A stretch of 64,000 nucleotides of DNA from positions 43,864,931 through 43,928,930 of the forward strand of contig NC_090128.1 of NCBI RefSeq assembly GCF_040581485.1, written 5' to 3'. The DNA comes from Linepithema humile. Lineage: Eukaryota > Arthropoda > Insecta > Hymenoptera > Formicidae. Position numbers and translations under genes: made by a program. How positions within the stretch are numbered: position 1 is the first letter of the stretch; the number at the start of each line of letters is the position of its first letter. This document shows positions 50,977 to 63,730 of the stretch, in pieces. Below the pieces are notes generated by a model, which saw nothing but the letters and a program-made list of their open reading frames with translations, ran no database searches and was not told where the DNA came from.

Positions 50977-53900
50977 TTATCTTTATAAAATATATTCTAT
51001 ATCAAAAGATCAATGAAATCTTAATTTAATCTCTGTGCCGAAATTCACAAAATTAACGTGAATCCTAATTTTTCGATGTCTAAATTGGACAAAAGTAGAA
51101 AAATACTTTTATAAGCTTGAATACGAAGAAGTTCTCGAATTGTAATCACAAGGAAAAAGTGCCAGTAATAAATCTATTATCGAAAATTGAAAGCAAGACT
51201 TCCACATAAAACTTTTATAAGAAATATATATAAATACAATGTTAAAAATATATAGAAAAATTATTGACTCTTTTCCCGGAATCTCTTTCACGAATATAGA
51301 TCTAAAAATCAATCGGAATAGAACGTTCAATCCAACCAGTCACAGTAGCTTCGTAAAATTTTAAGTTGCGACACATCGAAGGACACTTTATGAAAGGGCT
51401 AGCCGGAAACGCCCACTACTTCTCGAGAATTCCACTTCAGGAACAATAGACGTCACAGTTCTTCTCTTTAAGGCAGACGTATGGTCGAAGTCTCTTCCGG
51501 TGGAAATTGGCGGAAGCTACAAGTCACATTGGTCTAAGATTTTCTGTATATACTAGACAGTGAAAAAGAGATACTTTTTCCCCATTTCATCTATTCCCTT
51601 TCCTTAACTGACCTTAGCGCCGCTTTCTCGCTCATTCTCACCCTCGAAACCACCAGGAAACCCTCTCCAGAGACTAGGTCGATCGAGAAACCCGCCTCGA
51701 TAACATCGACTTCTTATGCTTTTCTCGACCATTTACGGTTTCTTTGTCCCGAGAAGATATGCTGGTCTAAAGGAAGAATACAGCAGAATAACCGCAAGAT
51801 ATTTGTCGAAAAATGATTTCTATTTTCTCTTTCCTTAATTCTCTACGAGCTATAGTTTCCCATAATAAATAGCAATCTAAAAAACATGATTTAAAATAAA
51901 TTTTATGCATAATAAATTAAAATTCTGAAAAATTCTAATTTTATTAATTTATTTCCACGATAAGAGCTTAATTTCTTTAATTCTGTTAATTTCAATATTA
52001 AATAACTAATCGATCTAATCAGAGCACCACTCAAATATGAAGGAATTTTAAACCACACAAACAGAAAAAATAGTTCCCCTACTGTGCCGCTCCCGTAATA
52101 TATGTGTATATATCGTTCAAATAATAAGAAACAAATAAAAATAGTAATCGTAGATCTCAGACTCGATATTTACGTTATTGACATTTATACGAAAGCAATA
52201 TTTCCGCTAGAATTTTTCTACAGAATCACCGACGATGTTATTTCTGGTCGAATCGATACTCTGTGTCTCGGTTGGGTTACTCGTCTGGCGAGTTTTGCGT
52301 GCGACGCGAATGAAGGGACGCCATGGTTTGAATGGGAAGCCTCGGCATCGTGCTTCGCTCGCCGGGGGCGAGGCGCTCGGGAAATAAAAGTGAAGAAAGA
52401 AGTGCAGACTCCGACCGCGGACAACGCCTCCAACGCCCGCGTGTCTTTTCATAGCAAGGCCACAGATAACGACGGGGCTTAACCATTACCGGGTCGTCTG
52501 TAAAATATTCAGGTAACGTCCTACCTATCGCACCTATTTTCGCTCCGGCACCGTTCTCGAGAGCGCGAGCGCGTCCCACTTCTCTTCCGGGGAATCCGTT
52601 GAACTCGATCGGCCAGCAGCCGCACCTCTCCACCGCTCGTTCGCTCGTGCCACCCGGCAGCAGGATAATTGGACGACCGAGTGACAACCTGACAGGTGAC
52701 AACCGCGACACGGTTGTAACCGGTCGACAGGCGAGAGCATTCCGACGAGAGACGATACGAGAATGACTGAAGTGCACATACGCGGAGAAAATTAATCTCT
52801 TAGGTGAGCGTTGGGTGATCCTAACTCTCGGCAGTGCATATTTTAACGTATGAACCATTTTGAAAGCCGCGTAAATTCAAGAGATAATTAAAATAATATT
52901 CGTTTTAGTGTTAAAAAGATAGTATGGTATATTAAACAGAAAAAAATTTTTGATTTTATATCCAAAAAAATACAAAGAAATCTGTGGAACTTTTATTTCA
53001 TTTTATGTATATATGTATATATAATTTGTTTAATAATGGTGGTAATTTATTTCTTATTTGTTTAATTTTATTTTAATTTTATTATTTTCAAAAAGTAAAA
53101 ATAAACAATCTAAAAAATATAGTGTGCCATCTAATCTGTCGTATTACAGTTCTAATCAAATGTATAATTCCATTAAGATATTTAGTTTAGAGTAAGAAAC
53201 TCTACGGATGGCGATCGATTACGCCAATACGGATAATTAATATAGATCACGTCTTCCACGATCCTGAGCGAATGATAAGACCAAGTATCCCGCCAACAGT
53301 ATCGAATAGCCATTTTTTATTCATTTTTACATTGGTTTTTAAACCTTTGCATTACTAATTTTTTTAAACTATTTTTGAAAAGTTATTAAAATCAATAAGT
53401 AAAATATCAAATATTGTTACAAAAATAGAGATAATACATTTTTCCAGAAGTGTGCATGGCGTTGATCGTAGAAGGATAGTGCGGGGAGTCGCGTTCCCAT
53501 TTCGTGCTCTTATTTTTGCCCTTAATAGTAGACATAAATAAACAGTTATCTAGACACATTGCACAACGTGCCATCGCCGCGCGCGCAAGACGCTTTTTAT
53601 TCGAGCGAATCATTAATAGCAAAGACTATAATTACTAGTGGCAAAAAGCCATTTATCTGCTGCGAAATTACTGACTCGTTCAGATCATTCCCTCATATCC
53701 GATTATAGCGTTTATATTACTACACATGTAACTGAATTAATTACAAGCGATCAAAAATATCGACGATCACTCATATAAAAATTGCAATTTTGCATTCAAT
53801 TTTCAAAAATTACAATTTCCCCGCGTCTTCTTGCATATAATAAGAAGTATAAAATATTTATATAAAATATTATAACATTTAACTCCATTTTGCATTATAA

Positions 53901-53990
53901 ATAAAAATCTATGTTTTATTCGTTTTATCCGATATTGAAATTTATAAATATAAAACGATAACTTAAATTTTAATAACTTTAATTTTATAC
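50977..53990. other. Non-coding DNA with one GC-rich island
   Basis: A GC-richer stretch lies at about 51360-51800 and a strong one at 52200-52800. The latter is open in several frames on both strands, the longest being 193 codons on the minus strand (52277-52858). None shows a known domain, and frames of that length are expected where GC-rich sequence lacks stops. The rest is AT-rich. Confidence 0.4.
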
Positions 53991-54124
53991 TACACTGGAA
54001 AAAAAGTTTTGTTGTATTATAAGAAATTCTGGTTGATTCTACTAGTATGTTTGTTCAAAAATGGACGAAACAAATTTGTTGTTGGAATTACCAGAAGATT
54101 CTGTTAAATTTCATCCTGTTTAAA

Positions 54125-54286
54125 TCTATCAGAATTTCTTGTAAACCTTACTACATCGTGTTGTTAGATTTACAAAACTCTACCAGAATTTCTTGTAAAC
54201 CTTACCACATTGTGTTGTTAGATTTACAAAACTCTACCAGAATTTCTTGTTAACTTTACTATATCGTTTTGTTAGGTTAACACAAC
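54125..54286. repeat. Three 54-bp tandem units
   Basis: Each unit begins TCTAYCAGAATTTCTTGT and ends near TTACAAAAC. Units 1 and 2 differ by a few bases and unit 3 is more diverged. Related sequence also continues to the left. The motif AGAATTTCTTGT also resembles the element's own terminal repeat, so the ends may have been amplified internally. Confidence 0.88.
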
Positions 54287-54356
54287 TTTGTAGTTAAAAA
54301 ACAAGTTCGGATAGGTGTGGTTTTTGTAAAATACTAACAATATATTTTGGTTGAAA

Positions 54357-54434
54357 GTATACTCAGTGATGTGATGTTTCCTACCGGGCTCCCGGCTCCC
54401 GAGCCCGGTAGGAAACATTACATCACTGGTATAC
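54357..54434. repeat. Hairpin element between GTATAC repeats
   Basis: Two 28-base arms (54364-54391 and 54401-54428) are reverse complements with one mismatch around a nine-base GC-rich loop. The arm begins CAGTGATGTGATGTTTCC and ends GGGCTC. GTATAC lies directly outside both arms, either as a target duplication or as part of the palindrome, since GTATAC is itself palindromic. Confidence 0.88.
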
Positions 54435-54487
54435 ATATATTTCATTAAAAAAAAAAAAACACCACGTGATCATAAAACTTTTCGGAT

Positions 54488-54660
54488 GTAAGGCTAATGG
54501 CAGAGACCGAGACGTAAAAACTTATGTATGTCGTAGTCGTTTCCACACATATCCAATAACCTTTCACGACTTACGTTTTTCTCTGCCTTACCATACGTCC
54601 ACGACAGACGTCTACGACAGACATAAGTGCTTACTTCTCGTTCTCTGCCATCGGCCTAAC
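54488..54660. mobile_element. Nested 173-bp inverted-repeat unit (MITE-like)
   Basis: The first 53 bases, starting GTAAGGCTAATGGCAGAG, pair with the last 53 bases, which read inwards start GTTAGGCCGATGGCAGAG. About 44 of 53 positions match. The loop contains another inverted copy of the start motif (around 54569-54592). No clear target duplication was found, so it may be a separate insertion or an original part of the host element. Confidence 0.75.
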
Positions 54661-57390
54661 TAATATTCCGTAATGGATTCCACGACGCGACGTAAAACTT
54701 TAGCGAGCTCAGTTGAGACTGTTCCGACTGCTTAACGCCATTGCTTCGCGAAAGATCTAATGCGCGCGATACACGCCGCGAGTAGCGAGGGCGCAGTAGC
54801 AGTGTAACAAATGAATGCGGCGAACAGTTGATCAACCGTTTAGTGAGTAATGACGAAACTGTTGCAGAGCGCTGCGATTTATGTAAATATAACAAGAAGT
54901 TTTGTAGATCCAACAAGAAAACACTTATTCAAATCCTTATAGTAAAGTTAACCAAACGGTGTTGATATAAGGTGTAAAATTTTGTGACGATAACCAGAAA
55001 TTCTGTTTCGTTCGACTAAAATACGGTCAACCAGAAGAATTTTGTTAATATAATAAAACCATTTTTCTCAGTGTACGTATAGAATTAAAAAGAATAGTAA
55101 GTACGTCACGCTCGTTTCATTTAAAATTAAGCAATCGTTTCCTGCTAAAATTCAAAAGATTCGATTTTATTGGTGCTATTTTTTACTATTTGATATAAAT
55201 TGATTTCTGATACAAATAGTCTTTTTTAATTGACACAATACCACAATTATTCGCGTCGTGATCAAATAAAGCACATTTTAAAAACAGAAATAACATTCAC
55301 ATATTAGTATTTCTCTTTTTTTATATTGAGTGTTAATATAATTGATAAGTGTAAAATTAATTTGACTCGTTCTGATATAGCCCGATTACTGTTGCGCGAA
55401 ACGGCACTGCCAATAATCTGCACGATCGAGGAAAGTGCGTCGGATAATCGAATGACGTCAATTCTCTGTCTTATCATGCTTTTGATTTCCAGGCATTTGC
55501 CACGCTTTTTCGATAAAATTAACAATCTTTCGCGCACGTTTTCATGCTTCATCGGATTAAAAATTATGCCAATTATAATTCCGGATTCATATGCGAACAA
55601 GTTCACAAACTACTGTAGTCAAAGAATAGAAATTTTCTTCTAGCATTTACTGAAAACTTCAAAAAATGTTCAATCGCGCAAAAGAATTGTTTATACATAT
55701 ATTTGCATTCAGTTGAAATATTGAAAAACAAAAAGCTATGAATATAAATGTATCGTTGTTTTTTTTCCAATTGCTCGCGTTTCGCGATATAGAATGGCGA
55801 ATTAAACTTGTGTATGGAGCAGCTTTCGGAGTGTATCAAGATGCAGCGACGCAAAAGTTATCACAAGCGCGAAACCTGCAATGTCACGCTGGCATGCGGC
55901 TCTCGTGCGTCCGAGAATCGTGCTGCTTGTAACCAGCACGACGACGACGATGACACTTTATACGAGCAAGCTTGTAACCGCGCGATGCGGCACATGCGCG
56001 TGCACTCGCCGTATGTAATGTGTACGAAAACAGCGGTAACGCGTGATGAATGTGCATATGGAAGAGGCCGAACCGCGCGAGGCGAGGTCGCGGTCTCGCA
56101 TACACAGACGGCCGCGTATGTGTGTACAAAACTGTGGCGACAGCATGCGCACTTGCCCACGTATATACGCGTCTTCCATGCAAATCCCGAATACATGTGT
56201 GGCTTACAACCACCAGCGATATGTATAACCACGCTGAAATCATGGTATCTCTGCACGCGGAATTCTGATTATTGTACAAAATATGAGTTGTCGCGTTCTT
56301 CCTGATGAATCTTAGCGATAAAACTGACAAAGTCGATTCGAAATTATTTGTTTTGAATGTTGCTAAGTAAAGACGGGATATATTTCACAAATTATAGAAG
56401 CATAAATAGCTATGATATTATTGCATTCTTCTCGACATTTCGAAATAATGGCACGCCTTCTGATAGATGTTGCCAATCACAATGCGTTACTAATACGAAT
56501 GCCATTAATGAACTAGTTCATTAAATATGACAAGTACTCGTGCAACGACGAAAATACACGCTCAAATGATAAAATCGAATATTGTAGAACTCTCTCCAAA
56601 GATGCAGAACGATTAAATTATTTATTTACATCGATGCTTCATAATTAGTGCAATAATTGACTCATAAAAAACAGAATGAACAAGGACGATACTAAATATA
56701 TAACAATAAATTCAGAACTGTGATATCATTACTCTCTGGTATACTTTTGCTATGCGATGCTTTGATTTATAAAAAATTGACATATCTTCTAAACGTGACT
56801 CTAAAATTAACCCATAAACAAGCAATGGAGATAAGATTTCTCAATTCCATGATTCCGCTTGCATAATTGATGTCATCATTTTTAGATTCTTTTTACGCAA
56901 AACATGTCGTTTTAAATTTAGATCGCAGAACCGAAAGAAAAACTAAAAAATATATATGAAATATCTCATAAATATATACTAAAAAGTATTACAAGCAACG
57001 ATGCAACAATTACAAGTATTATTTGTCGTATTCAAAAAATTTACGTCATTATTTCTCAGAGATTCCAAAGAAAACTAGATGGATAAGCCGCGAATATTTC
57101 GGTGTTTACTCACATCGTAATCCCCACTTCGCGGCGTTTTATCTTACGTGACGAAATGATCGCGATAAATCACGATCGCTGTATCGGAGACGAAGTATAA
57201 TATCCTCTTCTCGTTCCCGGCGCCCGCTTTGCCTAATCAGGAAATTATATCTGACAGCTCGAATGAGCTAATCCGGCCATCGAGATACACTCGCGCTTCT
57301 CGGAAAAACAAATTAACAAAAAACGCCGCAGTGGCAAGCCGTCGATTTGCGTCATGCATGCTACGCAAGACAGAGTGAGGAAATGAGAGA

Positions 57391-57402
57391 GGGGGGGGGG
57401 GG
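57391..57402 (+). repeat. G12 homopolymer
   Basis: Twelve consecutive G residues within a GA-rich stretch (about 57370-57440). Confidence 0.93.
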
Positions 57403-60400
57403 AGGAAGAGTAAAAAAAGAGTGAAAAAAGAGAGAGAGAGATTGATGCAAGAGACTGCGCGACCCTGGACGTGACACGTGCTTTCGCATATGTAGAGCGA
57501 TGAAATTCGGAGCGACCGATCCGCATTCGCTTAACGTAGCGCCTAATTATTTCTCCGTATACAGATACCGTACATTGTCATTAACGCTTTACGTCATCGT
57601 ATATTCCTCTAATACATTATTTATTTATTCGTCACACAATTCCCCACGCGTTAATTTATCTCACAATTGTTAAGTGTATCGTGAAAATTGCAGGTGTTCA
57701 TTACTGGACGTAAAAATTACTGACGTAAGAATTATTACTGCAGATGTTATATCAAAATGAGAGAACGGAAGAGACGTCCAAGACGTTGGATTACGTATTA
57801 TGCATATTGTTAGATTATTGTAAAAAGAAAATAAAATAATAGAGAAGCGTGCGCAAGAGAAAAATTCATATCCTAGTAAGATATTGCGATAACGTAAAAT
57901 AGTTAATTTAGACAGTGATTTATAACGTAATCTCTGTGACTTTGCATCTGATCATAGAATTTATCGTTTTTTTTTCTTATTTTTATGAGTAATGTTTATC
58001 ACACATACCGACTTTCGTGTACAAATAGATAAACTGATCTAAGGCCTTAAATCCCTCTCGTGTCGCAAACAGGCGCGTAAACAAGGAACAAAAGCGGAAT
58101 CAAGAAATAGTAGCAGACACGAAAGCGACGACAAACAGAAGGCGACATATTCGACGAGGATCGTCGCGCACGACAACACCGTTTATTTATTCAGCCTGAA
58201 AACTATCACGTGCGCACCTTAAAGCTTTTTCACACTGATCGGAAAAGATCAGAAAAATAAAAAACTAGAGGAATTTTTTTTTTTAGAATTCGATTTCTTA
58301 AATGTGTTTCGATGATGTCGTTATTATTTCTTTCGTTTAAATTTTAGCAAACAATTAAAATATTTTAAGTTAAGATTTCACTCACGCGTGTTGAATAAAT
58401 TGAATGGTTTCCCTTTCATTAAAAAAAATAAAAACTAGCGGTCACCAATTATCTCTGTTAGAGACATCAACAAATATTGATAGGCTAATGAATTCCACAG
58501 AATAGATTCCAAGAAAGAACTTAAATCGGTTGTTTTTCATACATGTTATATCGCAATGAAAGAGCATCGATTCAACGATGGACGCTGAAAGTTACGATGC
58601 GGTTTACTTTAGATAAGATTACGAGCTCATTATTGTTTACATGTCATCGTGTAACTACACAACAAAGGTACGCGGGATCGTGACACCGTAATTCGTCCGT
58701 TCATGCGGTTATTAAGTGTAACTCGATATACCGTTACGCTCGCGTTCCAAAGGCCGGCTCAGACGACACTATCTTTATCTCATAAGTGAATGAATATCGT
58801 ATTCATTATCAGGCAAAAGATTATGTTTCTATTAAAATTAAATATTTTGTAATATTTTGTTTATCTTTTTTCAGTTATTCGGATTACACAAACAGCGTGC
58901 TTAAAGTTACAGTGTGATCTTAATATTTTTTTTAATTTAGTAGCAATTTTTTTCTATTAAAATATCAATCTGTTGTTATCGAAATTTTCCAAACACAAAT
59001 CTGTCGGGATATCTTTATTCGATTCTATCGGAAAAAAACCATCAATTATAGCCTGTAATTTGCAGATTAGCACTTGATCGAGATCTATCGGCTGTCGAAC
59101 GAGCTTAAGTTTAACACTGCGCGCACTCAAGTTCTCGTCGAATGCTCAGTCGACTCTTCTCGTCGTTAATTTTTTTTTTTCTCTTCGAGTCGCCGGCCGC
59201 GACTAATTAAACTGCAAGAGCTAATCGCGGAGGCTGAAGAGGCACGAAACATTGCGCTGCACAGCAAAACACGTCGCCATCGCATCGCCGCGATGCTCTC
59301 ACTCTCTCGCAGCCTCTTGCGTCTAACTCTGGCGTTTCGCAATGCGATAACACATCTGTGTGACGAACGCCTCCTTCGTAGGTTTCGCTGACCGCGATGT
59401 GCCGGCGCGGCGGACATCGCGGAGCCGTTGTAATAATCTAAGGCCGCGTGCACATCGACCAGCGATAAAATGATAAGTTCGACAACGGTGCAGCAATCAA
59501 CTCATTAACTCTAAGCAGCGACATTTTTTTCATTTTTTGATAAAAGTTTCGAAATTTATTATTTACATAATTAACGCACAAAAAATGGTATATATCTTCC
59601 AGTTATCAAAAGTATGAAATATTTCAGGAAATATGAAAGAAATCTGCACTCATGAGATATAGCCGTAGTTGATGGAACCAAAATTTTGTTACAGCTGACA
59701 ATCGAACGTACGAATGCAAGTTTTCCATGTTTCACATTTACATAGGCAAATAACTTCTGGATATTGAATCGATACTTTATACCGGATTTTTGTGTCAAAT
59801 CAAAAGGATAGAGCGTTCTATTAAAATTCATTATTTAAAAATATAAATGTATAACTCTAGGACCTTGTGTTGCTCTATTCAATTGTCAGTCGCATAAAAG
59901 TCAAATTCAAACATATGTAATTCTATGAGTAAATCGGCACACAAGTATGTACGTGGCTTTATACGCTCGTTCGTTTCGTTTGACGTTTATTGAGAGCCTC
60001 TTCGCATATTGCAAGAGGAGAATAGAAGCGTAACTTTTTCTACTTACCTATTTGTCGTTGAAGCTGCACGCATTTAAGAAGTCGTCTCGAGCACTTCCCG
60101 GTAAGCGATAGATGAACAATTGACTACTACAAAACAAAAAGATACTTATTATACGATTTCTTATAATTAAAAAATATTCAATTGTAAATGTCATAACTTA
60201 ATATTAACTGTTCTTGTGCGTTCAATAATTACATATAATCACATCTCCATGTCTATATTTGTATATTATGACAGTGCAATTTTGATCGAAAGTTTTCTCA
60301 TTGGAGCTTTTAGAATGAAAAATGTAAAACATTAAAACTAAAAAAACTTAAACTTTTTGCAAACTTATGCATTTTTTAAAAAGAGGGGGAGAGAGAGAGA

Positions 60401-61108
60401 GGTTGCATTTCTTCCGATAATCATAACATAAATATAATTCTTATCTATTTCCAATTCTACAAATTTTAAAGCGACAAACACGCCTCGTTCGATGCATGAA
60501 ATTAAGAATTTTTTCCAAAGAACGTGGAAACGATATTCCACCCACGCGACCAGATTGCATGCGTGCGAGATATTGGAAGCGAGAAAGAGAAAAAAGAAAG
60601 AAAGCGAACGGAAACAAGTGCGAGCAGTCCAAGCGAGCATACGAGATTCAACAAGTGCACCCGCAGCAGCGGGTGAGTCACCGAGAGAAATACAAGCGAA
60701 AGAATAAAATATTGGACGCGTGGGCATCTGCCTGGCCGAATCGGGATAAGGAAAAAAAAATGTGGGAGTGCGTGATTCAGCGCCTGCATAATTGAAAAAT
60801 CAGAGTCTCGTGGCGTAAACAACTGAAAGGTAAATAGAGATATAGCTCGAGAACAAGCACTGATATCAAATGCATCGCGTCGTCCGACGTACACTTTATC
60901 GTCGCTCTATAAAAAAAAGGTGCTTTGCAGCACTCCAGCTAGCCAACAGCACGCAAGAGGTGATGATTAAATGACATCGAGACACAATATTTCGTTATCG
61001 TAAATGACAAAGATGCGTTGTCGTTGATAAAAAAAGGAACAAAGACATCCCTGTTATTATTTCTCATTGAAAATGAGTCTTTAAAAATATTCATAATCTT
61101 CTGAATCT

Positions 61109-61162
61109 TTGTGTGTGTTTTGTGCGCGCGCGCGCGCGCGCGCGCGTGTGTGTGTGTGTGTA
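61109..61162. repeat. (GT)n-(GC)n-(GT)n alternating repeat
   Basis: A short GT run leads into a pure GC dinucleotide run (about 61124-61146) and then a GT run to 61162. Such alternating purine-pyrimidine DNA can adopt the Z form. Confidence 0.93.
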
Positions 61163-63705
61163 TGATACAAGTTAAAATGTATAACATGCGTTATCGCACA
61201 TATTTTCTTATAGTCATAGATAATTAAAGAGAGATTAATTCGAACGACGTTTGTTTCGATATCGAGAGGTATCAATAGTTACAAAATAGGAAATTGAAAG
61301 ATTTCAACGAATGTTTTATCAGTGCAAACAGATAAAACCTGATTTTTAGTTAGTTCTAAAACTGCAATATGGTTTCAAAATTGCATTCCGACGCAATGAA
61401 GTACCGTTAAGGCGGTCTTCGACGACGCTACATGACAATGCGTTTCTAGTTGCGATAGCGTTATATACACGGTGTGCTAAAATTACCGCACTTTCACCCA
61501 TTTCTAATTTAGAATTTAAAAAGAATGATAATTGTTTCAGCGTAGCAATAAAATAAGATTCCTCCCTTGATACAAATTTTTATAAAAATAAATTAGGTAT
61601 AAAAAGAAATAGGAAATTTTTAACTAAGTAAAATATTCTATAATTTGCAAAATATATTTTTCACTTTTATAAAATTATTTATAATTATATTTTATAATTA
61701 TATTATATTAGTTAAATGTAAAAGAATATTATCAGCCCATTAAACAGCAATTCTGAATAAATTAAGTTCAAAACGCAGTTTTATTTTATCGCATTACCTA
61801 TTAATTGATTTATTTCTACGTAACACTGTCTAGAAAAAACGCATCCTTCGAACGCTGCGCAAAACAACGGCTTTCTGTCGTTTCACAGGAATTCCCTGAG
61901 GACGCCGCCGAGACCGACAGGTGCGCGCAACCTCTTGCACGGGAAAGAGAAAGAAAAAGAGAAAGAAAGTGAAAATTCGTTACACCTGCATGTTGTTCCC
62001 TCCTTCCCGTCCCTCACCCGCTTCAAGGTTCTCACCGACACGAACGTGCTATGCTTAGGCTATACGATTTCGCCTAACGTTATGTGCCGACGTAAACGGT
62101 AGCAATATAACGCCCGTCGACGCTGCTGACGTAAGAACAAACGCTCAAGGAAACTCGTCTTATCTTAGCGTACGTCAGGAGGCCAGACACAACGTCGGCC
62201 CACGAGCACTTAATACGAACATTCCAGGGACAACGAGGATTCCGAGGATATTTCCATCCCGCGGTAAAAGCTCCACATTGTGCCATCTCACAGCATCTTT
62301 GCAATGTGTCACAGATCTATCAAATTGCAATGAACCCGTCAAACTGCACTTGAATGAAACTATCCATACGTCAGAATTATTAACCGTAATACGCGAGACG
62401 TTAAATCTAGAAAAAAGTTGAGTTTTGTATAATATTGCTTCGGAATAAATCATTCCGGACAATTGATTTTATTAGCTTATTAATAGCTGAGATAAAATCA
62501 ATAGTGAAAGAAAGCATATGAAAACAACAGATAAATATCAACGAGTCAAATTTAACGCGAGAAATATGCTAAGAGATTTTCGATTGCTAATTACTTCTGC
62601 TCTTAAAACTCCAAGTTTCACTAAAATAAAATTGCAAACTTAGCTTCCTCTTGGAAGAATATGACTAAAGTGATTTCAATTTTAGTTATTCAATTTCCAT
62701 AAAATCAAATTAAAGATTGATGCAAAAGCAATACTTCCTGCACAACAATATAAAATTAATCATTTAGCATTAAATTAAATATCCTAAAAATAATAATAAC
62801 GTTCGTATTAATAATGATAATTATTATCAATACAATCTGTTATTATGTATTTCTTTCCCAAAAAGTTATGCCAAATATTTTGAGAATTCCTAACAATATT
62901 TGAAAGTAAAGTTTTCAATTAAAATATAAAAAAACCTTCTGCACTCATTATATTAATCACCGTTCGAGCGATAATTCATAAACTTCCATATTCTCTCGTT
63001 CGAAACAGTTCACTCGATATTCTACCATGGAAAAGTATTGCCGTTCGGGAGTATGAAGCAATCATGCGTGGCCGTATAATCGCCGGGAATATCGCCGTTA
63101 CGTCGAACCATATAATTCTCGGTCGAAGTGAGAGGTCACGTGATAACCATTCGACGATCATGTACGTAACAATATTGTAACGAAATGATATTTCTATTTT
63201 TTCTAAGAACATAAAGTATATATCATATCACGCCCCCCTCCTCCATCCGCTTCTTCTTTATCAGTATATATTGACGCGTGACAGTCAAAATAAACGAAAA
63301 TGATAATTACATTAAAACAATATCATCTTAGCGATATGTTTCGTATATGTATAGCTACAAAACGCCCTTGTCGCGGTATCGGAAATGCCGTGACACCAAC
63401 GGCGACATTTCGATGAATCGGCATGGTCGATAAATCCAACCGGCGACGGCAACTTTTCCGCCAGCTCTGACCTCTTGTTGCACGTGCGTGCGATCTCGCT
63501 TTTGCGATCGGATTTCTGCTGCGCCTCGTTCGCGCTTGCTTCACAATATTACGTCGCGTCGTTATTTTCCACGTACACGTTATACCAAACATTTGATGAA
63601 ACAATCCGTTTCGCAAATAAATCATTTGTTTACTATTCAAGCGAAGAAAATAGAGATCCATTCGACAGGATATATGCGACAATATAAAATATTCAAACAT
63701 TATAC

Positions 63706-63730
63706 AATATATATATATATATATATATAT
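63706..63730. repeat. (AT)n microsatellite
   Basis: A pure AT dinucleotide run of about 12 units. Confidence 0.92.

Larger units (their letters stand above)
53993..55073. mobile_element. Inverted-repeat DNA element with nested hairpins
   Basis: The left end CACTGGAAAAAAAGTTTTGT and the right end read inwards (CACTGAGAAAAATGGTTTTA) are imperfect inverted repeats. The similarity extends about 50 bases to a shared CTGGTTGA. TA flanks both ends (53991-53992 and 55074-55075), consistent with a Tc1/mariner-like target but not proof of it. The body has no coding capacity. It contains three tandem 54-bp units near the left end, related inverted motifs near the right end (about 54890-54920), a long hairpin at 54357-54434 and a second inverted-repeat unit at 54488-54660. 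Confidence 0.7.

Noticed and set aside
52277..52858. 193-codon minus-strand frame as a gene
   Set aside because: It has an Arg- and Pro-rich composition, no known domain and open frames on the other strand over the same GC-rich DNA.
54047..54253. Plus-strand frame with a repeated SCKPYxIVLLDLQNSTRI peptide
   Set aside because: The repetition comes from the 54-bp tandem DNA units, whose length is a multiple of three; no start, domain or family supports a protein.
55304..55643. Opposing frames of about 100 codons on both strands
   Set aside because: Neither has a recognised domain; both can be open simply because stops are lacking in this short segment.
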